Origin: an uncultured Oscillospiraceae bacterium
GTDB lineage: Bacteria > Bacillota > Clostridia > Oscillospirales > Oscillospiraceae
Reading direction: 5' to 3'
Length of the DNA: 64,000 nucleotides
NCBI GenBank assembly: GCA_947589225.1
Contig: CANQBC010000003.1
Coordinates: forward strand, 1-64,000
Shown here: piece by piece, positions 57,732-64,000 of the stretch
Layout: every line of letters begins with the position of its first letter
Position numbering within the stretch: position 1 is the first letter of the stretch
Program-made: the position numbers and the translations under genes
Notes under the pieces: model-generated
What the model was told of the DNA's origin: nothing
The model's database searches: none
The model's input: the letters and a program-made list of their open reading frames with translations, nothing else

Positions 57732-58083
57732 ATCTTCACCCCAAAAAACACCGCTTGCGTATGTCACGCAAGCGGTGTCGGCTTGTCAAAAAACTCAAAT
57801 CGAGCATTTTTCCCGGCGGCATGTACGTCGGGAAAAATACCCTTTGTCACGCAAGTGTGCCGGCGTCCTCGCGCAAGCCGCTTAACCTCGCCCCGCCGCA
57901 AGGGCAGGGCTCAGACGCAGGCTTGGCTCGTCCTTTCCCCACGCAATCTTCGATTGCGCGGGGGCCCCGGCGCGCGCAGCGTGACAGCAGGGAAATTTTG
58001 CGTGAATTCCGCAGAATTCACGCGGAATTTCCCGCACGTTCCCCTTTGTCGGAAAAGGCCAACGGCCTTTTTCGACAGGCTGT
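57732..58083. other. 352-bp spacer between SCIFF peptide and maturase
   Basis: No gene. Holds the maturase-proximal terminator and repeats with conserved flanks: CCCCACGCAATC TTC GATTGCGCGGGG (57939-57965), GTGAATTC CGCA GAATTCAC, and GTCGGAAAAGGCC AAC GGCCTTTTTCGAC (58049-58077). Confidence 0.7.
57743..57778 (-). terminator. terminator/attenuator just before the maturase gene
   Basis: Minus strand ACACCGCTTGCG TGACATA CGCAAGCGGTGT then T6, ending 12 bp before the maturase ATG. Partial read-through would keep the maturase below its peptide substrate. Confidence 0.8.
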
Positions 58084-58230
58084 TTACTTGCCTGTCTTTT
58101 CACAAAGCTGGTTGGCAACGCCGCAGGAGGTCTTGCAGGCGGACTGGCAGGAGGTCTGGCACTCGCCGCAGCCGCCGGTCTTGACGCTGGCCTTCAGGTC
58201 GCGGGTCTCAACGGTCTTAATCCTTTTCAT
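58084..58230 (-). CDS. scfA: SCIFF ranthipeptide precursor
   Basis: A 48-residue peptide beginning MKRIKTVETRDLKASVKTGG and carrying six Cys at positions 21, 24, 28, 32, 36 and 43, the six-cysteines-in-forty-five pattern. The leader is the conserved N-terminal 20 residues and the core holds the Cys with Thr/Ser acceptors after each. Almost every Clostridia genome has one copy next to a maturase. The product is not exported by any gene seen here. Confidence 0.95.
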   Translation of the reverse strand: MKRIKTVETRDLKASVKTGGCGECQTSCQSACKTSCGVANQLCEKTGK

Positions 58231-58265
58231 GGGTACATCCCCCTTTCCCGAATACTTATGCGTCT

Positions 58266-58294
58266 ATATTACACCATTTTTCCCGGAAGGTCAA
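58266..58294 (-). promoter_or_regulatory. SCIFF promoter
   Basis: TTGACC (58289-58294), 17-bp spacer, TAATAT (58266-58271), lying over the last codons of the upstream decarboxylase gene. Confidence 0.7.
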
Positions 58295-59642
58295 CACAAA
58301 AAATCGAATCCGGGCCGTGTTTGTGCGTGAAATGGAGATCGCCCGAGACTTTCATCGTCTCCACGACGCCCCCGTCGATGACCTCCCCCGGCACGAGGCA
58401 CGGGACGCCGGGGGGATAGGCCCAGGCGTACTCGCCGGATACATGACCCGCGGCGGCGGAAAGGGGCAGGAGTCTGCCGGATGCGGACATCGCCTCGCGG
58501 AGCGTCATGGCCTGACAGGGCGGGGGACAGGGGGCGGGTATCACGGTTTTGACGGGCGGGAGCCTCCCATCCATGGCCAGAAGGGCGTCCAGAAGCCGGC
58601 CAAGGCTCTCCCGGGTGTCGCCCATGCCGGTCATGCACAGGGTGAGGATCCCCCGGGCGTACTCCGGCTCGATGCCGCAGGCGCGAAGCCCTTCCGCCAG
58701 GGCGGGGGCGCTTACCAGCAGGAGCTTGGAGGGGTCGAGAGCGTAGACCCCTTCGCCGCCCTGCCGGAGGCGAATATTCCGGAGCTCCTTCGCGCCCTCC
58801 CGGAACCCGTTCAGCGCCGAAAGCCAACCTGAGGCGGCCTCCGCGCCGTGATCGCGAAGGTAGTAGATACATTTTTCAATGGATCCGGACAGCAGATATG
58901 ACGGGCTGGAGCTCTGGAGCATGCCCACATATCCGCGAACCTTTTCCGGCTCCACAAGTCCCCGGTTTATGTGGAGGATGGCGGTCTGCGTCAGGGCCGG
59001 CAGCGTCTTATGAAGGCTCTGCACCACCAGGTCCGCCCCGGCGGCGACGGAGTTTTGGGGGAAGCCCGGAAGTCCCAGGTGCGCCCCGTGGGCCTCGTCC
59101 ACCAGAAGGGGGATGCCCCGCCTGTGACATTCGCCGGCGATGGCCGCCGTGTCGCTGATCGTCCCCTCGTAGGTGGGGGAAGTGACGCATACGAGCCTTA
59201 CGCCGGGATATTGTTCCAGGGCGGCGCCAACCTCCCCCGGGGTCACCGACAGGGGGATGGCGAGCTCTGGGTCGCACTTGGGGGTCAGATACCGGGTGCG
59301 CACGCCCGCAAGCTGGGCGGCGTGGTAGACGGAGCGGTGGGAGGCGCGGCACATGAGCAGCTCCCCGCCGTTTTCCAAAACGGACAGGATCGAGGCAAGG
59401 ATCCCCAGGGTGCTTCCCCCCACCAGCGCCACGCTCTCCCGGGCGCCCCAGAGGCGCGCGGCGGCGCGTTCCATGTCCGCGAACCCGCCCTCCGGGTCGT
59501 TCAGGTCGTCGAAGCCGTCGATCTCCGTGATGTCCCGCTCGCCAAACCCCGCAAGCCATGGAAAGGCGTCCACGTTCCTTTTGTGCCCCGGCATATGCAT
59601 GGGCAAATCTGGGACAGAGGCAAGTTTATCAAACAGCGTCAT
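58269..59642 (-). CDS. Orn/Lys/Arg decarboxylase, fold I
   Basis: A 457-residue aminotransferase-fold enzyme; LVDEAHGAHLG and SLHKTLPALTQTA (PLP Lys) are diagnostic, MPGHKRN opens the fold. Shorter than inducible lysine or arginine decarboxylases (about 715), like SpeA of Firmicutes. Likely polyamine synthesis; substrate not decided. Start at 59642 follows AGGAG. Confidence 0.9.
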   Translation of the reverse strand: MTLFDKLASVPDLPMHMPGHKRNVDAFPWLAGFGERDITEIDGFDDLNDPEGGFADMERAAARLWGARESVALVGGSTLGILASILSVLENGGELLMCRASHRSVYHAAQLAGVRTRYLTPKCDPELAIPLSVTPGEVGAALEQYPGVRLVCVTSPTYEGTISDTAAIAGECHRRGIPLLVDEAHGAHLGLPGFPQNSVAAGADLVVQSLHKTLPALTQTAILHINRGLVEPEKVRGYVGMLQSSSPSYLLSGSIEKCIYYLRDHGAEAASGWLSALNGFREGAKELRNIRLRQGGEGVYALDPSKLLLVSAPALAEGLRACGIEPEYARGILTLCMTGMGDTRESLGRLLDALLAMDGRLPPVKTVIPAPCPPPCQAMTLREAMSASGRLLPLSAAAGHVSGEYAWAYPPGVPCLVPGEVIDGGVVETMKVSGDLHFTHKHGPDSIFCVDLPGKMV

Positions 59643-59658
59643 ACGTTCTCCTAAAATC

Positions 59659-59681
59659 AAAGCGGCTCATAGAGCCGCTTT
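59659..59681. promoter_or_regulatory. hairpin before the decarboxylase gene
   Basis: AAAGCGGCTC ATA GAGCCGCTTT (59659-59681). May belong to its leader or end the upstream transcript; no T-run on the minus strand. Confidence 0.4.
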
Positions 59682-59739
59682 GCAGGTAGTAAAATATTTT
59701 TTAAATGGGGAGTGGGGCGAAGTCGGCGCATGCCTCATG

Positions 59740-59830
59740 CCGAGCCAACGCGACTTCCGCATATTTTGGGGCCCCCACAAAATCAGAGATTTTGCGGGGA
59801 AAGGAGGAGCGAACCGTGCGACTGAGGGAT
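59740..59830 (-). repeat. reverse copy of the 16720-type repeat
   Basis: On the minus strand GCTCCTCCTTTCCCCGC, a stem CAAAATC TCT GATTTTG, then GGGGGCCCC and GCGGAAGTCGCG, the same flanks as 16790-16855 with a different stem. Confidence 0.75.
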
Positions 59831-59891
59831 GCGGAAGGCGCGTCAAGCGACAGCCGCGTCCCGAGGCAGAGCCGGTTCCGCGACGACGCGG

Positions 59892-61460
59892 TCAGCCGCC
59901 CATGGAGGCGAGCTTCTTGGAGAGGCCCATCTCCCAGTGCCTTGTGACGGTCTCAAAGTTGGCGCTGGCGGCCTCCTCCCACTCGTCGTAGGCGTTGTTT
60001 TTCATCTGGGCCTCGGCCAGCAGGTCGGCGTACACGCCGTCTACCTGGGAGAAGTAGACGATAAACGCGCCGTAGTCCTCATCGTAGAGGACGGCGGTGT
60101 CGCCCTCCACCCTGGCGGGATCCAAGAACCAGTCCGCCAGAACCTCGGGAACGTCGTACTTCCCGTCGGTGGTGAGCGCTCCGCTGCCGGAGACAATGTC
60201 GGAAGCGTTGTTGAGGACGGCGGTAAAGGCGTCCAGGGTCTTTTCGCTGCCGGAGGTGTAGGTGGTCAACACCTCGTTGGCGCTGGTCTCGCGGTAGGTT
60301 TTGACGGAGGCGTCGTCGGGCTCACCCTCACCCTCAACAGTGGGGGCGCTGGAGACAAGGCCGTAATAGCCGCTGAAGGCGTTGTAGGCGTTGTCGTCGC
60401 GTTCGACGAAGTATACCACGTAGTAGTAGGTGACCGAAGAGTCGTCGCCGCTCTTTATGACGGCCTTATCGCCCGCCTTGCGTCCATCCTCGGTAAGCCA
60501 GGTCTTGATGACCTCGGTGACGGAGCTGCCCTGGACGGTGCGGAGAGTGGAGGGATCGGCCTCGTAGTTCTCGTTGTCGCTGTTCAGGGAGGCGGCATAG
60601 TCAATGAAGGACTGCTCATCCGTGACGGCGGCCAGGAAGGCGTCGGCGTCCTCCTTCGCCTTGGCGGCGGCATCCTCGGCGCTGAGCGTCTCATCCTCCT
60701 CAGTCTCCGCGTCGTCGGCAACGGCGGCGCCGGAGAAGGAGTAGTAGCGGTACTTGAAGAAGTCGTTGTCGTCAGCGTGCTCGGCGTAGTAGTCGCTTAT
60801 CTGCTCTTCGGTGAAGGTAAAATCGTCCAGCTTGGCCTGACTATACGCGGAGGCCAGAGCGTCGCGGAGCATATTCTCGCGGAACACCTTCTCGGTCATG
60901 CCCTTGCCGTAGTTGATGGCAAGATAGGCGTTCAGATCCTTATACCCGTTGGAGACGGCGCTGGCGGAGAGAGAGGAGATGGTGTCCTCCACATTGGCGG
61001 CGTCCTCCTCGGGAAGGGTAAAGCCGGCGGCCCTGGCCTCGCTGACCAGCATAGCCACGCTCTTCATACGCTCAAGGGCGGCGTTCTCAAAATAGTCCGC
61101 CCAGGTCATGTCCTGACCGCCGGGATAGAGCTGATCGCGCATGGCCTTGTCAGAGGAAGGGAGCATCGCGTCAAGCATCTCCTCGCTGCTGCCATAGGAG
61201 GAGTAGACGTTGTTGCGGTAGTTGTTGTAGGCGGAGAGGTAGTTATAATTGAAGTCGGCCACCGTGAATTTCTCACTGCCGATCTCGAGGGCGGTGGTGC
61301 CGTTGTAGAAGAGGTTGGAGCCGAACAGCGCAACAAACACGATCATCAAAACAACGCAGGCCGCAACAATGGCTACGGCAGTGTTATACTTTTTGCGCTC
61401 TTTCCGGGCTTTTTCCTCCTCGGCGCGGCGCGCGGCCTTGGCGGAGACGTATTCACTCAT
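59892..61460 (-). CDS. membrane-anchored SurA/PrsA-like foldase
   Basis: A 522-residue protein: a charged cytoplasmic start, one anchor span (AVAIVAACVVLMIVFVALF, about 28-47), a SurA_N-like helical region, and a C-terminal half consistent with a degenerate PpiC domain. Acidic, Tyr- and Asp-rich. Likely a chaperone for exported proteins; catalytic activity is uncertain. Confidence 0.75.
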   Translation of the reverse strand: MSEYVSAKAARRAEEEKARKERKKYNTAVAIVAACVVLMIVFVALFGSNLFYNGTTALEIGSEKFTVADFNYNYLSAYNNYRNNVYSSYGSSEEMLDAMLPSSDKAMRDQLYPGGQDMTWADYFENAALERMKSVAMLVSEARAAGFTLPEEDAANVEDTISSLSASAVSNGYKDLNAYLAINYGKGMTEKVFRENMLRDALASAYSQAKLDDFTFTEEQISDYYAEHADDNDFFKYRYYSFSGAAVADDAETEEDETLSAEDAAAKAKEDADAFLAAVTDEQSFIDYAASLNSDNENYEADPSTLRTVQGSSVTEVIKTWLTEDGRKAGDKAVIKSGDDSSVTYYYVVYFVERDDNAYNAFSGYYGLVSSAPTVEGEGEPDDASVKTYRETSANEVLTTYTSGSEKTLDAFTAVLNNASDIVSGSGALTTDGKYDVPEVLADWFLDPARVEGDTAVLYDEDYGAFIVYFSQVDGVYADLLAEAQMKNNAYDEWEEAASANFETVTRHWEMGLSKKLASMGG

Positions 61461-61814
61461 TTGAATCATTCCTTCTTATACTGTATTCATTCATGCGCTT
61501 TTTGAACGTCAGAGGCGTCCAGACGACTATTATACATGAAAGCGCCCCGTCTTGCAAGTGAAAACTTTGTGAACGACCCCAAAACCGGGAAATTTTTTGG
61601 AAAATGCCGCTTGCAGAAAAATTCCGGCTCACAGGGGACGGGGCCACGGGTGGCGCGCGCAGCGTGACAGCAGGAGGAAACGCTGAATTTCGCATAATTC
61701 AGCGTTTCTTTCCGCACCTCCCCCCCCTGTCAAAAAAGGGCAAAGCCTTTTTTGACAATAAAAAATCCCCGGCTCACACGGAGCCGGGGGATATCCAATA
61801 CGAACGTGTGCGCG
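61461..61814. other. intergenic region with repeat copy and terminator
   Basis: No gene. 61632-61757 is a second copy of the GGCGCGCGCAGCGTGACAGC repeat found at 57969-58080, with other stems (AACGCTGAATT/AATTCAGCGTT and TGTCAAAAAAGGGC/GCCTTTTTTGACA). Confidence 0.7.
61760..61792 (-). terminator. terminator of the NlpC/P60 gene
   Basis: Minus strand ATCCCCCGGCTC CGTGT GAGCCGGGGAT then T5. Confidence 0.9.
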
Positions 61815-62723
61815 TCAGATAATACGCTTGGCGCCCCAGTAGACCCTGGTGTAGTAGCTGCTGCCCAGGTCGGAAATAATGACGCCGGTCTTGGAGGTGG
61901 AGGCGTGGACGAACTGTCCGTTGCCTATGTACATACCCACATGGGTAACTCCCGTGCCGCTGGAGGAGAAGAACACCAGGTCGCCCTTCTGGAGCTCGGA
62001 CTTGCTGACGCTGCGGCCGTTGTACTTGTACTGCATGGAGGCGCGGCGCTCAAGCTTGTAGCCAAACTGACTGTACACATAGTAGGTAAGACCCGAGCAG
62101 TCAAAACCGCGGGAGGGGGATTCCTCACCGTATACGTAGGAGTAACCCACAAACTGAAGGGCGTAATTGGCTATCTGCGTACCCAGGTCTGAGCTCTCGG
62201 AGGTGTCGGTGGTGTAGCTGGGGGCTCCGCCGGTGAGTTCCACGTAGTCGGAGCGTATGTAACCGGTCCCCTCGGCCTCGGCCACCTTGTACCAGCCCTC
62301 ATTGATGCCGATGATGGCGACGGTCTTGCCGGTGTTATAGGAGGTGATCACCGTGGAATCGGTGGAGTGGCTCTCACGCATACGCACGCCGTCCCCGGTG
62401 ACGGTGCCGGTGGCCTTGAAGTTCTCCGCCCGGAGGATCTCGGTCAGGTACTCGGTGGAGGCATAGCCCACGGTGCCGTTGTAGTTGACCTTGTACCAGC
62501 TGTCGTTCGTCTTTTCCATAACGACAAGAATGGTGCCGCCGGAAACCACGGTGACCCGGTCATATTCCGTGCCGGGGCCGGAGCGGATGTTAAGACTCGT
62601 GGCGTCCACGGTGGCCGCGCCCCAGGCCATCTTCGACTCATCGGCGCTGGCGCCAAATACGAGGAATGTCAGGGACATACTGAGAATAAGTGCGGAGATA
62701 ACAAACTTTTTAAAAACCTTCAT
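61815..62723 (-). CDS. secreted SH3-SH3-NlpC/P60 peptidoglycan hydrolase
   Basis: A 302-residue protein with a signal peptide (1-27), two bacterial SH3 domains (SLNIRSGPGTEYDRV and GVRMRESHSTDSTVI) and a C-terminal NlpC/P60 domain (GFDCSGLTYYVYSQFG with Cys, GVTHVGMYIGNG with His). Cleaves wall peptide stems. Follows the 98-residue gene by 13 bp. Confidence 0.95.
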   Translation of the reverse strand: MKVFKKFVISALILSMSLTFLVFGASADESKMAWGAATVDATSLNIRSGPGTEYDRVTVVSGGTILVVMEKTNDSWYKVNYNGTVGYASTEYLTEILRAENFKATGTVTGDGVRMRESHSTDSTVITSYNTGKTVAIIGINEGWYKVAEAEGTGYIRSDYVELTGGAPSYTTDTSESSDLGTQIANYALQFVGYSYVYGEESPSRGFDCSGLTYYVYSQFGYKLERRASMQYKYNGRSVSKSELQKGDLVFFSSSGTGVTHVGMYIGNGQFVHASTSKTGVIISDLGSSYYTRVYWGAKRII

Positions 62724-62736
62724 TATGTTTCCTTTC

Positions 62737-63033
62737 TCACTTGGCGGCGAGGGCTCTCTCGAGCCAGACGGCCGCCACGTCCATGGCGGCGTACAGACCG
62801 CCCTTTTCTGTCTTTTTTACCACTCTGTCACGGGAGCGAAGATCGGGATCGGTGAGCTGAAGCTGGACGGAGACGCGCGTCGCCACGTCCATGTCGTCCA
62901 CCTTCTTGCTGTCGGTGATCTGCATCATGATGATGTACTTATCCGACATACTGCCGTAGTACAGAATGTTGTCCTTCCTCCGGAGGGGACGACCACGATA
63001 TTCAAGCATTTGTTCGGTTGCTGTATTTGCCAT
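62737..63033 (-). CDS. conserved hypothetical protein
   Basis: A 98-residue protein (LEYRGRPLRRKDNILYYGS ... YIIMMQITDSKKVDDMDVAT). Mixed alpha/beta, no signal or spans. It is cotranscribed with the NlpC/P60 hydrolase gene from the 63065 promoter. Similar small proteins occur in Oscillospirales without assigned function, as far as can be recalled. Confidence 0.75.
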   Translation of the reverse strand: MANTATEQMLEYRGRPLRRKDNILYYGSMSDKYIIMMQITDSKKVDDMDVATRVSVQLQLTDPDLRSRDRVVKKTEKGGLYAAMDVAAVWLERALAAK

Positions 63034-63064
63034 TCAATGACCTCCTGAGGTATATCGTAACCAA

Positions 63065-63093
63065 ATTGTAACACATTGTTTCCTGATTGTCAA
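63065..63093 (-). promoter_or_regulatory. promoter of the 62737 gene and NlpC/P60 gene
   Basis: TTGACA (63088-63093), 17-bp spacer, TACAAT (63065-63070). The 63100-63280 stretch beyond it shows no other feature. Confidence 0.8.
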
Positions 63094-63284
63094 CACCTTG
63101 AGAAAAAAATGTTTTTTTCTCCGCATCCGGGGCGAAAACCACAACATATGGGCGGTTTTCCAGGGCTTTTTGGGCAACATCTTGCGTATCTTTCCGCCGC
63201 CTGGGCGAATAGGATAATAGGTTCGGAAAAAATAATTTGGTTACAAAGATGACAAATTTGTAATTATTTTTTTCGCTTACCCCA

Positions 63285-63344
63285 TTGACGGCACGTGAGT
63301 ACAGTGGTATACTTTAAGCATAGAACACATGAACACTTGTTCAT
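63285..63344 (+). promoter_or_regulatory. promoter and CzrA/CadC-type operator
   Basis: TTGACG (63285-63290), 17-bp spacer, TATACT (63308-63313), then ATGAACA CT TGTTCAT (63329-63344), a perfect 7-2-7 inverted repeat like ArsR/SmtB operators. Confidence 0.8.
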
Positions 63345-63362
63345 ATGAAAGGATGAACTTAT

Positions 63363-63722
63363 ATGGATGAGAGAAACGACCTCATGTGCGAAGAACCCGG
63401 CACCCACGGGGACGTGCTGGAACGGGTGCGGAACGACATGCCCGATGACGACACCCTCTATGAGCTTGCCGACCTTTTCAAGATGTTCGGTGATTCCACC
63501 CGGATGAAGATCATGTTCGTCCTGATGGAGTCGGAGATGTGCGTCTGCGACATCGCGGAGCTTTTGGGGATCAGCCAGTCGGCGATCTCCCACCAGCTGC
63601 GCATACTCAAGCAGTCCAAGCTCATCTCCAGCCGCCGGGAGGGGAAGAACATCATCTGCTTCCTCGCCGATGACCACGTGAAGAGCATCATCGCCCAGGG
63701 CCTTTCCCACGTCCTGGAGTGA
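63363..63722 (+). CDS. ArsR/SmtB-family metal-responsive repressor
   Basis: A 119-residue winged-helix repressor. SEMCVCDIAELLGISQSAISHQL holds the C-V-C metal site of the recognition region (CadC/ArsR type) and the DNA-reading helix. It precedes a metal P-type ATPase gene by 66 bp and should repress both until metal binds. Confidence 0.92.
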   Translation: MDERNDLMCEEPGTHGDVLERVRNDMPDDDTLYELADLFKMFGDSTRMKIMFVLMESEMCVCDIAELLGISQSAISHQLRILKQSKLISSRREGKNIICFLADDHVKSIIAQGLSHVLE

Positions 63723-63788
63723 TGGGAGCGGCCGGGGCGGGCGATCCCGCGCCGGCATCATAGAATAAATTATAAGGAGGAATTACAT

Positions 63789-64000
63789 ATGAAAAAGGTA
63801 TTTCGTCTCAAGGATCTGGACTGCGCCAACTGCGCCGCGAAAATGGAGCGCTCCATCAGGAAGCTGGACGGGGTGAACGACGCCTCTGTCAACTTCCTTA
63901 CCCAGAAAATGACCGTGGACGCGGAGGAGTCCCGGTTCGAGGAGATCATGGACGAGGTGGTCAGGCTCTGCCGCAAGGTGGAGCCGGACTGCGTGATTTG
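63789..64000 (+). CDS. heavy-metal P-type ATPase, N-terminal part (cut by window end)
   Basis: The first 70 codons of a metal-transporting ATPase: an HMA domain with LDCANCAAKME (C-x-x-C). Strong AAGGAGG site. The neighbouring CzrA/CadC-like repressor suggests Cd/Zn/Pb export (CadA/ZntA class), but the catalytic part lies outside the window. Confidence 0.85.
   Translation, partial: MKKVFRLKDLDCANCAAKMERSIRKLDGVNDASVNFLTQKMTVDAEESRFEEIMDEVVRLCRKVEPDCVI

Overview
The window looks like a chromosomal segment of a GC-rich, Gram-positive anaerobe of the class Clostridia, most plausibly an Oscillospirales (Ruminococcaceae/Oscillospiraceae-type) gut bacterium. The evidence is a SCIFF peptide with its radical-SAM maturase, DnaD/DnaI-type primosome genes, a SpoVB/YabM-like flippase followed by MazG, HU and RqcP, a long acidic tail on RpoB, an FatA-type acyl-ACP thioesterase, Rex, and no outer-membrane genes. 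This placement is inference from gene content; no 16S rRNA gene is present.

Positions 1-8225 are accessory DNA. An AT-rich minus-strand operon (two ABC-2 permeases, a fold-III PLP decarboxylase, an unknown 139-residue protein) abuts, at about 3065-3072, an array of four phage tail-fibre C-terminal cassettes (one on +, three on -) beside a Hin/Gin-type serine recombinase. To the right are a tail protein, a holin, a 23-codon coupled ORF and a CHAP endolysin, then a small repressor-type operon with a consensus promoter/operator, and an att site made of the 3' half of a tRNA-Ser gene. This is the lysis end of a prophage carrying what looks like a multiple-inversion host-range switch, although the constant part of the fibre gene is not visible.

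Positions 8405-31660 are conserved chromosome: tRNA-Ser(GGA), metG, a HIT protein, a cupin, alaS, mltG, a tiny Cys-rich membrane protein, 5-formyl-THF cyclo-ligase, a DJ-1/PfpI protein, a WecG/TagA glycosyltransferase, dnaD- and dnaI-like genes, an acyl-ACP thioesterase, a membrane GT2 glycosyltransferase, rpoC, rpoB and tRNA-Leu(GAG). A 1.9-kb decayed element (31641-33583) sits in the 3' end of tRNA-Leu between perfect 37-bp direct repeats.

Positions 33653-42017 form a surface-glycan locus. It contains an FkbH-type glyceryl loader, an acyl carrier protein, an SGNH plus polysaccharide-deacetylase fusion, an MBOAT O-acyltransferase, a divergent phosphopantetheinyl transferase to activate the carrier, a GT-C-like polytopic protein and a GT2-GtrA fusion. 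Together these suggest envelope-polymer glycosylation plus O-acylation with an ACP-bound (possibly glyceryl) donor. Four 112-bp tandem repeats separate it from the yabM-mazG-hup-rqcP block.

Positions 45715-64000 hold an AI-2E exporter-like protein, an HTH-TPR regulator, a nifS-nadA-nifU operon divergent from rex, an SLH-domain protein, a transglutaminase-like lipoprotein, a YigZ protein, hflX, the SCIFF RiPP system with a terminator between peptide and maturase, an Orn/Lys/Arg decarboxylase, a PrsA/SurA-like anchored foldase, an SH3-NlpC/P60 hydrolase, a small conserved unknown, and a CzrA/CadC-like regulator with its operator upstream of a metal P-type ATPase cut by the window end. Families of intergenic repeats with conserved flanks and varying but paired stems occur at 16720-16950, 57925-58080, 59740-59830 and 61632-61757.
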